50,598 bases of DNA from an uncultured Nitrosomonas sp. (GCA_902826115.1 CADEDO010000016.1:1-50598), one strand, 5' to 3'; shown: positions 18,483 through 28,873, counted from the first letter of the stretch. The notes: a model not told the origin generated them from the sequence alone. Numbers and translations are program-made.

Positions 18483-18824
18483 ATGCATGAACTGTCGTTG
18501 GCGGAAAGTTTGTTACAACTGATTGAAGAGGCCGCCATTAAGCAGAATTTTACCCGAGTCAAAACAGTATGGCTGGAGCTTGGACAACTGACTTGCGTGG
18601 AGCAAGAATCGCTGCGATTCTATTTCGATGTCATTACACAAGATAGTATTGCTCAGCAGGCAAAATTGGAGTTTATTGCAATTTTGGGGCATGGCGTATG
18701 CGATCATTGTCATCGATCAATGTTCATCGCATCACACCATACCATCTGCTCTCATTGTGGAAGTTACGCACTAACAATTACCCAAGGTGAAGAAATGCGC
18801 ATTAAAGAACTTGAAGTAGAATAA
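18483..18824 (+). CDS. hypA: Hydrogenase nickel-incorporation protein HypA
   Basis: HypA binds nickel and works with HypB to load it into the large subunit. The 113-aa product begins with the invariant nickel-binding MHE and has a structural zinc site of two Cys pairs (VCDHCHR and ICSHCGS). The length is typical of the family. It lies 7 bases after hoxW and 13 before hypB, clearly one operon. Confidence 0.92.
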   Translation: MHELSLAESLLQLIEEAAIKQNFTRVKTVWLELGQLTCVEQESLRFYFDVITQDSIAQQAKLEFIAILGHGVCDHCHRSMFIASHHTICSHCGSYALTITQGEEMRIKELEVE

Positions 18825-18837
18825 AGAGAGGACAATT

Positions 18838-19752
18838 ATGTGTACAACCTGTGGATGTAGCGTGGGTCAAGCACGCGTAAATGGCAAATCGATAGCTGCA
18901 CACCTTACTACAGGTCAATCTTTGAAGTATCGCCCACTCGAGCAGGCGCATACCACGCATTCTCATTCAACCCCTGCCAACCCTGATCAGACACCCGGCA
19001 CTCTGCATTTCGGTACAGGGTTGGCTGCTGCCCATGCACCAGGAATAAGCCAATCGCGTATGGTAAAGATTGAACGCGACATTTTAGCGAAAAACAACCA
19101 GTATGCCGATAAAAACCGCCATTATCTGACTGAGCGCGGCATCTTTACACTGAATCTGGTTTCCAGTCCGGGATCCGGCAAGACCACGCTGCTGGTTAAA
19201 ACCATCCAGATGCTTGGTGAGAAACTACCGATTGCCGTCATTGAAGGAGATCAACAAACTGATTATGATGCAGCCCGTATCAGGGCTACAGAGGTTCCAG
19301 TCATACAAATCAATACTGGCAAAGGTTGTCACCTGGATGCGCATATGGTGGGACATGCCATACAGCAATTACCCTTACAAAATGACAGTCTGCTATTCAT
19401 TGAGAATGTGGGTAATCTGGTTTGTCCTTCGGGCTTCGATTTAGGTGAAGCCCATAAAGTGGTGATCTTGTCTGTCACTGAAGGTGAAGACAAGCCGCTC
19501 AAATATCCTGACATGTTTCATGCAGCCGATCTGATGTTGTTGAACAAATGCGACTTACTGCCTCATCTGAATTTTGATGTCAATTTGACGATTGACTATG
19601 CACATCGCATCAATCCCACTTTACCTGTCATCCAGCTTTCGGCCACACATGGCAGCGGCATGCTGGCTTGGATTGATTGGATTGCAGCCGGTTGCCGCCA
19701 AACGGCAATTACCAAGCAATCAGCACATTCCATCGATTCTACGCTTGGCTAA
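18838..19752 (+). CDS. hypB: Hydrogenase maturation GTPase HypB
   Basis: HypB is the GTPase that drives nickel delivery. The 304-aa product starts with the metal-binding MCTTCGCS motif, has a short His-containing region (residues 39-45, THSHS) that could store nickel, and a SIMIBI-type G domain: P-loop [32 protein letters not shown] and NKCDLLPH. A ribosome site AGAGAGGA precedes the ATG. The final ~20 residues extend past the usual end and overlap the region where hypF begins. Confidence 0.93.
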   Translation: MCTTCGCSVGQARVNGKSIAAHLTTGQSLKYRPLEQAHTTHSHSTPANPDQTPGTLHFGTGLAAAHAPGISQSRMVKIERDILAKNNQYADKNRHYLTERGIFTLNLVSSPGSGKTTLLVKTIQMLGEKLPIAVIEGDQQTDYDAARIRATEVPVIQINTGKGCHLDAHMVGHAIQQLPLQNDSLLFIENVGNLVCPSGFDLGEAHKVVILSVTEGEDKPLKYPDMFHAADLMLLNKCDLLPHLNFDVNLTIDYAHRINPTLPVIQLSATHGSGMLAWIDWIAAGCRQTAITKQSAHSIDSTLG

Positions 19753-20866
19753 TTTGCACGATCACCGTATTACACTAACTGTCAGTGGTCCTTCCGTTCT
19801 AGCTTGTGGCGCATGGTTAAAAAACACCATTTGTCTGACACAGAACAATCAAGCCTATATTTCCCCGTTGGTGGGTGATCTATCAACGATAGATGCCCGT
19901 AGTCGATTGGATAAAACCGTACAGCGCATGTGCCGGGAATACTCGGCACAGCCTGCAGTGGTCGCGCATGACTTGCATCCGGATTTTTACAGCACTCAGT
20001 TTGCCCACGCTTTTGCACAACAGCTAAACATTCCGACACTAGCCGTGCAACACCACCATGCCCATATTGCGGCGGTCTGCGCTGAACACCACCTATCACA
20101 ACCGGTGTTGGGATTAGCGCTCGATGGCATTGGGCTAGGAATCGACAATACGCCGTGGGGAGGAGAATTGTTATGGGTGGATGGCGCTCGTTTTAAGCGA
20201 CTCGGTCACCTGACCACACTCGCCTTGCCCGGCGGTGATCGTGCAGCGCAAGAACCTTGGCGCATGGCCGCTGCCGCATTAGCTCGACTCAATCGCGGCT
20301 ATGAAATTGTGCAGCGTTTTGCCAATCAACCTGCCGCCGAGACCGTAGCTGTTATGCTAGCAAGCAATCTTAATTGTCCCCAAACGTCCAGCATGGGAAG
20401 ATTGTTCGATGCAGCAGCCGGCTTATTGGGAATCAGTTCGATTCAAACGCATGAAGCACAAGCAGCCATGCAATTACAGCATTTAGCCGAGCAATATGGA
20501 CCTGTTCATGCACTGACCGAGGGCTATCAAATCACGGAAAATAATAATCTGGATTTTTCGTCGTTACTGTCGGCATTGATCGATTGTCACGACGAAAAAT
20601 ACGATCATGCTTATGCAGCCGCTTTATTCCACGCTACAGTCGCAGCAGGATTGGCTGCGTGGGTGGAAAAATCCGCCCATCAATATGAGGCAACTCATGT
20701 GGTATTGAGTGGTGGTTGCTTTCACAATGCACTGTTGCGGCATGATTTAACCCATCGCTTGGCCGAGAAATCATTACCTATTCATAGCCCACAACAATTA
20801 CCGCCGGATGACAGCGCAATTGCATTAGGTCAAGCATGGATAGCGCTGCATCACAATCGTTTATAA
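19745..20866 (+). CDS. hypF: Truncated-type carbamoyltransferase HypF (C-terminal half only)
   Basis: HypF makes the thiocarbamate on HypE that becomes the CN ligands of the Ni-Fe site. Full-length HypF (about 750 aa) has acylphosphatase, zinc-finger, YrdC and Kae1-like domains. This product holds only the last: [13 protein letters not shown], the metal site [19 protein letters not shown] with GGELLW, and the final [10 protein letters not shown]. Ralstonia eutropha is known to carry a HypF homologue shortened in the same way. The start is uncertain. TTG 19745 overlaps the hypB stop by 8 bases and gives 373 aa; ATG 19649 or 19592 would give 405 or 424 aa but would read through hypB out of frame. 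No upstream gene for the missing domains is seen. Confidence 0.85.
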   Translation: MANLHDHRITLTVSGPSVLACGAWLKNTICLTQNNQAYISPLVGDLSTIDARSRLDKTVQRMCREYSAQPAVVAHDLHPDFYSTQFAHAFAQQLNIPTLAVQHHHAHIAAVCAEHHLSQPVLGLALDGIGLGIDNTPWGGELLWVDGARFKRLGHLTTLALPGGDRAAQEPWRMAAAALARLNRGYEIVQRFANQPAAETVAVMLASNLNCPQTSSMGRLFDAAAGLLGISSIQTHEAQAAMQLQHLAEQYGPVHALTEGYQITENNNLDFSSLLSALIDCHDEKYDHAYAAALFHATVAAGLAAWVEKSAHQYEATHVVLSGGCFHNALLRHDLTHRLAEKSLPIHSPQQLPPDDSAIALGQAWIALHHNRL

Positions 20867-20903
20867 TGCACATTTAGTTGATGAATTGATCAGGAATTTT
20901 GCA

Positions 20904-21758
20904 ATGAGTAATTACGTACAACGCTTTCTTCTGGAAAACCTGGATATTCGCGGTGCCGTCGTGCATCTCGATTCAGTTTGGCAGCAAATGCTGTCGGATC
21001 GACACTATCCACAACCTGTCACACAATTATTAGGAGAAATGAGCGCGACCACATTACTCCTGGGCGACAATCTCAAGCAAACCGGGCGCTTGACCATCCA
21101 ATTGAATGGCAGCGGTCCCGTTTCCATGCTCGTCATCGATTGCAATGAAGACCTGCAGATACGCGGCATGGCGAAATGTGCACAGCATATAGAACCTCAA
21201 TCAGTGCCTGAATTGCTCGGTCATGGCCAATTGCTCATTACGCTGGATATGCCTTCCATGCGTGAATCCTATCAGAGTATCGTGCCGCTTGATGGCGACA
21301 GTATCGCGGAAATTTTCCAGCATTACTTCAAACAATCCGAACAGTTGCCCTCGCGTCTTTTTCTGATCACTACCAATCAAAGCATTTTTGGGTTGCTGCT
21401 ACAAAAACTACCGGCAGCTGATCAGCAAGACCCCGATGGTTGGGCACGTGCCGAGGCGCTCGCTGCCACCATTCTTGATCAAACCTTGTTGGGATTAACT
21501 GCCGAAGAAATGTTGACACGCTTGTTTTACCAGGAAACTATTCGCATCTTTGATTCACACGCCGTGCATTATGGCTGCCATGAAGATCCCGCGAAAATTT
21601 ACGCCATGCTACGTTCACTCGGTCGCGAAGAAGTAGATTCAATTCTGCAAGAATTTGGTGTAATCATTATTACCGATGATATTTGTAATCGCGAATACCG
21701 TTTGGATGCTCTGGCAGTCGATGCCATTTTCAGGGAAGCAAGTCCGACGATTCATTAG
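20904..21758 (+). CDS. hslO: Hsp33-family redox chaperone with altered zinc switch
   Basis: The 284-aa product matches Hsp33 over its whole length (N-terminal fold with NGSGPVSMLVID; YFKQSEQLPS; C-terminal LGREEVDSILQEFG). Hsp33 is a cytosolic holdase switched on by oxidation of a zinc site made of CxC and CxxC. Here the CxC position reads C225-H-E227 and the CxxC position reads D258-D-I-C261, so two of the four zinc cysteines are replaced by acidic residues. The switch is therefore lost or changed. I chose ATG 20904 because an AGGA ribosome site lies 8 bases upstream; an in-frame ATG at 20886 has none. It lies 37 bases after hypF and may be read with it. Confidence 0.9.
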   Translation: MSNYVQRFLLENLDIRGAVVHLDSVWQQMLSDRHYPQPVTQLLGEMSATTLLLGDNLKQTGRLTIQLNGSGPVSMLVIDCNEDLQIRGMAKCAQHIEPQSVPELLGHGQLLITLDMPSMRESYQSIVPLDGDSIAEIFQHYFKQSEQLPSRLFLITTNQSIFGLLLQKLPAADQQDPDGWARAEALAATILDQTLLGLTAEEMLTRLFYQETIRIFDSHAVHYGCHEDPAKIYAMLRSLGREEVDSILQEFGVIIITDDICNREYRLDALAVDAIFREASPTIH

Positions 21759-22196
21759 CATTTTTTAGCTATGTAAAACCGCAAATATAGTATTTCGCAA
21801 CAAATGACACGGCGTTAACCATAACTCTTCAGTCTGCTGATTTTCAGTCATTTTGCGTTTCCTTGAATGAGGAATTGACCCATAGAGATCACAGGATAGT
21901 TCTTGCACAATTACACATTCCAAAATTAAATATAACTGAGATAAATAGTAAATATCTGACACATATTTAATTTCTATAGATCAATCTAATAATCAAATAG
22001 ATGTGCCATTTCTTATAAAAAATGAGGAACATCCCAATCAAGATCATAAGAATATTCCTACAGTTACTGATTGTGCTTCACATATTTTTCACATAAGCTG
22101 ATATATGATCTTAAACACCAATGACCATGATAAGTGAACGGTTTCTTATAAGCGTTTAGCTTTCCAGGTTCAAACTATGAAGAAAGGAGAATTATT
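21759..22196. other. Intergenic region upstream of the response regulator
   Basis: This AT-rich 438-base region must hold the promoter of the two-component genes that follow. A TATGAT hexamer at 22104-22109 could be a -10 box, but no good -35 box stands at the right distance. A strong ribosome site, AAAGGAG, lies just before the ATG at 22197. I see no gene, RNA or repeat. Confidence 0.4.
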
Positions 22197-22595
22197 ATGG
22201 CACCTAGAATCGCGCATGTTGATGATGATGCAGATATCCGAGAAGCAGTTGGCTGTATTTTGGGTAAAGATGGATTCAAAGTTGATAGTTATCTGACCAT
22301 GCAGGACTTTATCGACTCATTGCAAGATGATACCAAACGCCCCGATCTGGCTATCCTTGACGTAATGGTTGAATCAATGGATTCTGGATTAACAACTTAT
22401 GCACAAATCCACAAACGTTTTCCGCAAATACAAACCATATTCCTGACTTCTTTGGGCGACATGATTAGACCCTATTTTGAAGATGGATCGCATGAATGGG
22501 TTTGTATCATTGAGAAACCCGTTGAACCGAAAAGTTTGTTAGCAATTATCCATGATCGTTTAGACAATAAAGAGACAGCAGCACAGTCCGCTTAG
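22197..22595 (+). CDS. Single-domain response regulator
   Basis: The 132-aa product is a bare receiver domain: VDDDADIRE with the acidic pair, phospho-acceptor Asp55 in LAILDVMVE, and IEKPVEP with the conserved Lys. The segment after Asp55 (VESMDSGLTTYAQI) is longer than in CheY-type domains and resembles receivers that act as relays. There is no output domain. It sits 8 bases before a histidine kinase gene and is presumably its partner. Confidence 0.87.
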   Translation: MAPRIAHVDDDADIREAVGCILGKDGFKVDSYLTMQDFIDSLQDDTKRPDLAILDVMVESMDSGLTTYAQIHKRFPQIQTIFLTSLGDMIRPYFEDGSHEWVCIIEKPVEPKSLLAIIHDRLDNKETAAQSA

Positions 22596-22603
22596 GCTCT
22601 ATC

Positions 22604-24076
22604 ATGGCAATCGCCGAATTTTCCTGGGGTGAATCTAAGAAACAGCCCACGTTGGCCGGGGTTAAGGGAATTAGACTAAAACTAAACGACGAAATTTTAA
22701 TCAGCAATATTCGCTGGTTTATTATTTTTCGCTGGATAGTGATTGCAGCCTTGATTATCTTTCAAATCCTGGCGCTATTGGCTTCAGAGACACTGACTCA
22801 ACTCGGTATCGTTGAGCAACAAAACTGGCCTATTGCCATCACAGCCGTATTAAGTCTTGCAAATATCGTATACATTTATCTGCTAGATCACTCACAACCC
22901 AGTAAATATAACTCTCCGTCTATTAATTTATGGGCACAGATTATTATTGACTTGGTATGCTTATCCATTGTTGTTCACTATATTGGTAGTACTTCTACAC
23001 CGGCATCTTTTTTTTACATATTACATATCGCTCTGGCTTGTATCTTTTTCTCTACACTCGAGAGCCTGTGTGTAACCGTACTGGTTTCTGCCATGTACAC
23101 CATCGTACTACTGATGGAAAACTCAATGTTTATTCATATATCGCACTCGATCCTCATAGATGACAATTCTTCAGCTGAGAGCTTGCGCAGAAACAGTGTC
23201 TTATTATGGATGTTTGCACTTGATATTCTTTTTTTTGTAGTTTGGTATGTAGTTTCAAGGCTATCTTTAGTTGTGCGCACACATGAACAACATCTCTTAG
23301 ATGCCTATAAGCAAATAAATCAGGCACAAGTCGAGAAAGATCAATATGCCGTCCTCATGACTCATCAGCTCAAATCACCTTTGGATGCGATACGCAGTAA
23401 AATTAACCTCATCAAAGGCGGATATTGCGGAGAAGCTTCTGCTGGCGTTAATGAAGCTTTGGACAAAATTGATAATCGAGCACAAAGTATGTCGGGATTA
23501 ATTCTTGATTTACTCCGATTAGAACGATTGAAAGATACTTGTCTTAGCACAGCTGTGCTGGAATCTGTAGATATTCAAACTGCTTTACAAAAAGGGATTG
23601 ACAAATTAACCCCAGTTGCGAACTCCAAGCGCATCAAATTGCACTTATCTGTTAAAAATTTCAAATGCAAAGTGATTCCGGAGCAGTTAGAAATTCTTTT
23701 GGAAAATATTATTGCCAATGCAATCACTTATTCACACGACAACGCTTCAGTTGAAATTACCTCTGAAATTAACCCATCTACTCAGAGTGCCAGCATCACC
23801 ATCATTGACCATGGCATCGGCATAGAAAACAAAGACTTGCCTAATATATTCAATGAGTATTTTTACTCACCCAGAGCATCTCTGCATAATAAAGCATCCA
23901 GTGGCATCGGTTTATCGATTGTCAGAATCGCAGCAGAAAATAATAAATTACCAATCAAAGTCACTAGTGAACCCGGTGTTGGCACATCTTTCACCATCAT
24001 TTTTAACAATATTGAGTTGTCTGCAAATAAACATGATGTTAGCGATGTCACACTAACAAATAGTCATCTGCCATAG
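22604..24076 (+). CDS. Membrane sensor histidine kinase
   Basis: The 490-aa kinase has about six membrane helices (residues 35-220: FRWIVIAALIIFQILALLA, then four more, ending ALDILFFVVWYVVS), a short coiled coil, a HisKA domain with His254 in MTHQLKSPLDAI, and a HATPase domain (ENIIANAITYS, IDHGIGIENKDL, SSGIGLSIV). The membrane part has no recognised sensor domain. It forms a pair with the receiver gene upstream. Its 3' end overlaps the 3' end of comEC, on the other strand, by 13 bases. Confidence 0.88.
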   Translation: MAIAEFSWGESKKQPTLAGVKGIRLKLNDEILISNIRWFIIFRWIVIAALIIFQILALLASETLTQLGIVEQQNWPIAITAVLSLANIVYIYLLDHSQPSKYNSPSINLWAQIIIDLVCLSIVVHYIGSTSTPASFFYILHIALACIFFSTLESLCVTVLVSAMYTIVLLMENSMFIHISHSILIDDNSSAESLRRNSVLLWMFALDILFFVVWYVVSRLSLVVRTHEQHLLDAYKQINQAQVEKDQYAVLMTHQLKSPLDAIRSKINLIKGGYCGEASAGVNEALDKIDNRAQSMSGLILDLLRLERLKDTCLSTAVLESVDIQTALQKGIDKLTPVANSKRIKLHLSVKNFKCKVIPEQLEILLENIIANAITYSHDNASVEITSEINPSTQSASITIIDHGIGIENKDLPNIFNEYFYSPRASLHNKASSGIGLSIVRIAAENNKLPIKVTSEPGVGTSFTIIFNNIELSANKHDVSDVTLTNSHLP

Positions 24077-26505
24077 ACTGAATTCTGACATCCATCATAA
24101 TCATCAAAATAATTGCCATTGATTTTACGTTGCCAATAGTGTCGATGTGATGTTCTCCAACGATCGACAAACCATTCATTTTCGCTAAAGCGAAGAAAAA
24201 TGGCACCATCCGTATCACTACGCAATAGTTTGCTTCCCGAGTCACAATAGCGTGTAATCACACCTTTGCGTGGATGGCCATAGCGATTAAGATATCCTAC
24301 TGTAAATATGGTTAGCTCCGGATTAACTTGCTGAATAAAAGCGGTTGTTGAAGAAGTGTTACTGCCATGATGAGGTGCAATCAAAATCGTTGACGGCAGC
24401 TTATCACCAGCGCGCGTTAACAGTGCTGATTCATCTTTACCTTCAATATCCGAAGGCAACAACACACTCCCATGTATCGATGTAATTTTTAATACACAAC
24501 TATTTGCATTCGTTTTGTTCTTCGGATTCTCATAATCATGCGACATAGGATGAAGCAATTCAAAGTACACACCATCCCACTGCCAGGATTGACCGGCACG
24601 ACAGCGATCTTTATGCACTTTGGCTTGCTGAATCGGATGATGCTCTTTCAGAGACGATAGTAACGCGCTGACAGGCATGGCTTCCAATACAGATAATGCG
24701 CCGCCACTATGATCAGAATCTGCATGTGACACAATCATGACATCAAGCCGATGTATGCCTTCTCCCCGTAAAAAAGGCACAATAATGCGATCACCGCTAT
24801 CAGTTTCTCCAAAACTTGGCCCCGTATCAAATAACAGCGCATGATTCGTAGTGCGTACAACGACCGCCAAACCCTGACCAACATCCAGTACCGTCAACCA
24901 TAACTCACCCATTTTCGGTTTAGCGGGCGGTATCAGAAACATGGGTAATAAAGCGATCATTCCCAACCACCGCGCTGGAAACCCCGCAAACAAGCCCAAT
25001 CCGACACTTCCTGGCAGAAACATCCAGAAAATTCCAATCACAGCAACCGCTATTGTCCATGCCGGTGGTGCATGCTGTTGCCATACAACATGAGGTAAAT
25101 GATCCAATTCATGCAATATTGTCATGCAGATACTAAGCACCTCATGTGCCGGCAGCAACATAAAATCAAAGGAAGGAATCGTTGCCAGCAATGTGAATGG
25201 CACCACTAAAAAACTGACCATTGGGATGGCAACGGCATTCGCAATAGGTGAAACTAGAGATGCTTGTTGAAACAACGCCAGCAATAAAGGAACCAATCCC
25301 AGTGTCATCGCCCATTGGATACGCAACCATTCTTGCAGCCAATTCATTTTTCCTATCCGTCCCACCGTTAACAGCATGATAATGGCTATTGCCCCGAATG
25401 ACAGCCAGAATCCGGGAGCAATAGTTGCCCAAGGATCCAATAGCACAACCCCTAATAAAGCCCAGGCCAATACCATTGATGGCGAAACAAAATGTCCTCT
25501 CCATAACGCAACAGCCACTACAGCCAGCATATAGAACGTTCGCTGCGCCGGGATCGCAAAACCCGATAGTAATGCATAGCTCAAAGCTGCCATCAACCCA
25601 GCAATCACTGCCGCACGGCGCGCTGGCATACGTAACACCAGATAAGAACTCCAGCGCCACATCCAAAAAACCATCACAAATACCAAGCTTGATATCAAAG
25701 TAATGTGCAAGCCGGATATTGCCATCAGATGAATCGTTCCAGTACGCACGAATACTTGCCATTGATCACGAGGAATAGCCTGCTGATCTCCCGTCGCCAG
25801 TGCTGTTAATACCCCGGAATAGGATTGATCTGTCAAACTCTGGATGAAGCGCTGTTGAATACCTTCGCGCACATGTTCAACCCAATAAGCGGGATGGTGG
25901 ATCATCGATTTCAAACGCTGATTATCGATGGATGTACGCACATATCCGACAGCACGAATATTTCGTTCCAGTGTCCATGCTTCATAATCAAAACCATGGG
26001 GATTCGCATTTCCATGAGGTTGTTTAAGACGAACAGTCAATCGCCAGCGCTCCCCCGCTTTAACCACGGGTACTGTTACTTCATCCATATCTGATTGATA
26101 GCTTTTATACCAAGACAATGCAATTCGCTTGGGTACAATCGCACCATCGGTAATCACACGTTCAACATCTAGTTGAAAATGTACGCTGCGATCATTTTTG
26201 TTAGGTAAATTAGCCACCACACCAACCACCTGAATATCCCGCTGCTCCCAAGCAGGAGGTAATGAATCAGCCAATCTCCAGTGAGCAAAAGCAGCCGCCC
26301 AGAAAAACCCAAGTCCCAAGCAAACCATCAACAACAAAACGCTATTAACAACGCCCCCAATATTTGAAGGACTATTCCCAAGCAATCTAATCACAATTAC
26401 TAGCGGCAGCATCCATGTTGCCAAAATTAAATCCGGTAACTCAGCTTGCAATTGCAACAAACTGGTCCCTACGACAAAAGCTAGAATATTTAATCGCAGT
26501 AACAA
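24064..26505 (-). CDS. comEC: DNA internalisation channel ComEC/Rec2
   Basis: ComEC carries single-stranded DNA across the inner membrane during natural transformation. The 813-aa product has N-terminal helices with an OB-like DUF4131 region (about 25-190), the multi-helix Competence domain (about 220-510; LMAISGLHITLISSLVF is a signature) and a C-terminal metallo-beta-lactamase domain (VGQGLAVVV, HADSDHSGG, APHHGSNTSS, the metal-binding motifs). Length and order agree with Gram-negative ComEC/Rec2. It converges on the kinase gene and overlaps its end by 13 bases. No other competence gene is in the window. Confidence 0.92.
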   Translation of the reverse strand: MLLRLNILAFVVGTSLLQLQAELPDLILATWMLPLVIVIRLLGNSPSNIGGVVNSVLLLMVCLGLGFFWAAAFAHWRLADSLPPAWEQRDIQVVGVVANLPNKNDRSVHFQLDVERVITDGAIVPKRIALSWYKSYQSDMDEVTVPVVKAGERWRLTVRLKQPHGNANPHGFDYEAWTLERNIRAVGYVRTSIDNQRLKSMIHHPAYWVEHVREGIQQRFIQSLTDQSYSGVLTALATGDQQAIPRDQWQVFVRTGTIHLMAISGLHITLISSLVFVMVFWMWRWSSYLVLRMPARRAAVIAGLMAALSYALLSGFAIPAQRTFYMLAVVAVALWRGHFVSPSMVLAWALLGVVLLDPWATIAPGFWLSFGAIAIIMLLTVGRIGKMNWLQEWLRIQWAMTLGLVPLLLALFQQASLVSPIANAVAIPMVSFLVVPFTLLATIPSFDFMLLPAHEVLSICMTILHELDHLPHVVWQQHAPPAWTIAVAVIGIFWMFLPGSVGLGLFAGFPARWLGMIALLPMFLIPPAKPKMGELWLTVLDVGQGLAVVVRTTNHALLFDTGPSFGETDSGDRIIVPFLRGEGIHRLDVMIVSHADSDHSGGALSVLEAMPVSALLSSLKEHHPIQQAKVHKDRCRAGQSWQWDGVYFELLHPMSHDYENPKNKTNANSCVLKITSIHGSVLLPSDIEGKDESALLTRAGDKLPSTILIAPHHGSNTSSTTAFIQQVNPELTIFTVGYLNRYGHPRKGVITRYCDSGSKLLRSDTDGAIFLRFSENEWFVDRWRTSHRHYWQRKINGNYFDDYDGCQNSVYGR

Positions 26506-26862
26506 ATGCTGTGAGCCCCTCTATTATCTAATAATGATTTTTTGACTGTTAATTCTTAACGTCAGAATAAACATAAATTCGATACTCAAGACCATAATTC
26601 ATACACAAGATTCGCATTCCAGGCTTCAAAAGTGGAAAGCATTGCTGACTTCCTCCAGATTTCGGTCAAAAATGCAGCAAACTAGCCTGACTATCCAATC
26701 AAACATAAAAACAGACCTGCTTCCTATCTGCGTTATGGTATCGTTGAGATGTTCAAAGAAGGAATATAATTACCAATTGTAGGTTTCAAAAGCATTGTTA
26801 TGACTGATGCCAGGTTACATCGCTCGAAACTCATTCAATACATGATATGAATCTGATTATGC
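26506..26862. other. Intergenic region, nothing recognised
   Basis: The 357 bases between the divergent comEC and the PAS kinase are AT-rich and presumably hold both promoters. I see no clear boxes, hairpins or gene remnants. Confidence 0.4.
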
Positions 26863-28197
26863 ATGAATCGTATGCCCTGTATTAAATTCATATCTGCCTG
26901 CACGTCTGAATCTAATGCACACCCATTGCTTAGTTCAAAATTAGAGAAATTACACTATTGGAACTACTGTCTCGGTTACAGCATCAGACGGCATATTAAA
27001 TATATGAACAATCCAGCCGCTATTGCAGTTACCGAATGGAGGGATGCCATGATTGAACGTAAGAAATATCGAAGAATCGCCGATTATGAAATTCATAGCA
27101 AAGTAGATTTGCTGACTAGTCTGCTGCAAAACCAACAGCTAGAACTGGAAGAATCTCATAGTCGCTATGCAGACCTCTATGATTATGCACCGGTTGGTTA
27201 TTTGACTGTAGACGAAGCGGGAAACATACTTTCCATTAATATGACAGGCGCCGCTTTGTTGCGAAAAGAACGCACATTTCTCATAGGGAAGCCATTTACT
27301 GATTGTTTCTTTCAAATTGATCAGCAAACTTTCTTTGATTATTTACAAGTGGTCTTTAATGCAACCAGCAAAATCACCATCGACTTAAAAATTGGCGATA
27401 CCCATGATCCATTAAGCTTCATCCGCTTAGAAAGCACGGTAATCAGCGATAAAAACATATGTCGCATGATCATGTCGGACATCAGTCAACTCAAAAGAGT
27501 GACCAATCTCAATCGAGATTTATTGAATGAGAACAGGCGTCTAATGAAAGAATTATTCCGTATTCAGGAAAAGGAGCGGCGCATGCTTGCTTACGAATTA
27601 CATGATGAATTGGGGCAATGGCTTACCGCTATCCGTGCAGAAAATGAAGTCATCCTCAATCATACTGAACAAAACTCGATTATCTCTACCAGCGCCCGGG
27701 CTATTACGGAATGTACCCAAAAAATGCATCAGGTGATACGTGGCATGCTGCACACACTATGTCCATTACTGGATTCATTAGGATTAATCGATGCTTTATA
27801 TGAACTGAAGAAACAGTGGTATTCGTATTATCCAGAAATCGTACTTGAATTCAGATTAGAAGGCGATCTTACAACACTCGACGAACAAATCGGTATCACC
27901 GTGTTTCGTCTTATTCAAGAAGGTTTAAATAACATCTACAATCATGCAGAAGCTTCCTGGGCTCAGGTTAGTTTAAGCCGAAAAACTATTGATAATCCAC
28001 TGGTTGATTTTTTGCTTCTGAAAATAGAAGATAACGGTAAGGGCTATGACACCAACCAGCAATTCACCGGTTTAGGACTCGTCAGCATGCGTGAGCGAGT
28101 AATCGCAATGAATGGCAGACTAACCGTGCGCAGCGCCAATAGTGAAGGTACAGAAATCAACATCAGATTACCGATTGAGAATTTGGATAATGATTAA
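26863..28197 (+). CDS. PAS-containing NarX-type histidine kinase
   Basis: The product of up to 444 aa has one PAS domain (about residues 105-215; YDYAPVGYLTVDEAGNI), a coiled linker and a HisKA_3 dimerisation domain (RMLAYELHDELGQWL, with His247 as phospho-acceptor), then a HATPase domain (LIQEGLNNIYNHAEA, DNGKGYD, GLGLVSMRERV). No membrane helix is seen, so it senses a cytoplasmic signal. The N-terminal ~47 residues look poorly conserved in character; a start at ATG 27004 is equally possible. Its last codons overlap the regulator gene by 8 bases, which ties the pair together. Confidence 0.87.
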   Translation: MNRMPCIKFISACTSESNAHPLLSSKLEKLHYWNYCLGYSIRRHIKYMNNPAAIAVTEWRDAMIERKKYRRIADYEIHSKVDLLTSLLQNQQLELEESHSRYADLYDYAPVGYLTVDEAGNILSINMTGAALLRKERTFLIGKPFTDCFFQIDQQTFFDYLQVVFNATSKITIDLKIGDTHDPLSFIRLESTVISDKNICRMIMSDISQLKRVTNLNRDLLNENRRLMKELFRIQEKERRMLAYELHDELGQWLTAIRAENEVILNHTEQNSIISTSARAITECTQKMHQVIRGMLHTLCPLLDSLGLIDALYELKKQWYSYYPEIVLEFRLEGDLTTLDEQIGITVFRLIQEGLNNIYNHAEASWAQVSLSRKTIDNPLVDFLLLKIEDNGKGYDTNQQFTGLGLVSMRERVIAMNGRLTVRSANSEGTEINIRLPIENLDND

Positions 28198-28837
28198 ACC
28201 GATCAGCATATTGCTAGTTGACGATCATCCCGTAGTACGCGCCGGTTATCGCCGTTTGCTTGAAACCACACCCGAAATGCAGGTAGTAGCAGAAGCAGCC
28301 GACGGTGAAACAGGCTATCAACTTTATCAGGCATATCAACCAGATATCGTGATTCTTGATCTTAATATGCCAGCTGCCGGCGTCTGTGGATTTGAAACAA
28401 TTCGCCGCATCATTAGTCACAACCCTAATGCCAATATTCTAGTTTTCAGTATGTCAAACAATGTCACCACCGTTCAACGCGCACTCAAAGCAGGCGCCAT
28501 TGGATTCATCAGCAAACAAAGCGGGATAGGAGAAATGATCCATGCGGTGCATCAAGTCAGTTCTGGGAAAACCTATATTGAATCGGAATTGGCAACTGCA
28601 TTAGCACTCTATGCAACACATAAAGAGAGTTTTGAGAATCCTCTGGATACGCTGACTAAACGGGAATTCCAAATATTCAAGTTAATCGTAGAAGGAAATT
28701 CCAATACACAAATTGCAGAAAAAATCTCCATTAGCCCTAAAACCGTTAGTGTCCATCAACTCAACTTGATGCGAAAATTGAAAATGCAAAATACCACACA
28801 GCTTATTCGGTTGGCCATCACTCATAATGTCATTTAA
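28190..28837 (+). CDS. NarL/LuxR-family response regulator
   Basis: The 215-aa product has a receiver domain (VDDHPVVRAGYRRLL; Asp57 in VILDLNMPAAG; Lys in FISKQSG) and a LuxR-type helix-turn-helix at the C-terminus (LTKREFQIFKLIVEG, IAEKISISPKTVSVHQ). I place the start at ATG 28190, where MIKPISILLVDD fits the family; an upstream Met at 28142 would lie inside the kinase gene. It is the cognate regulator of the overlapping HisKA_3 kinase. Its targets cannot be told from the sequence. Confidence 0.9.
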   Translation: MIKPISILLVDDHPVVRAGYRRLLETTPEMQVVAEAADGETGYQLYQAYQPDIVILDLNMPAAGVCGFETIRRIISHNPNANILVFSMSNNVTTVQRALKAGAIGFISKQSGIGEMIHAVHQVSSGKTYIESELATALALYATHKESFENPLDTLTKREFQIFKLIVEGNSNTQIAEKISISPKTVSVHQLNLMRKLKMQNTTQLIRLAITHNVI

Positions 28838-28873
28838 CCACATCATTTAATCAAACCTCTGTTCATTCAATGC

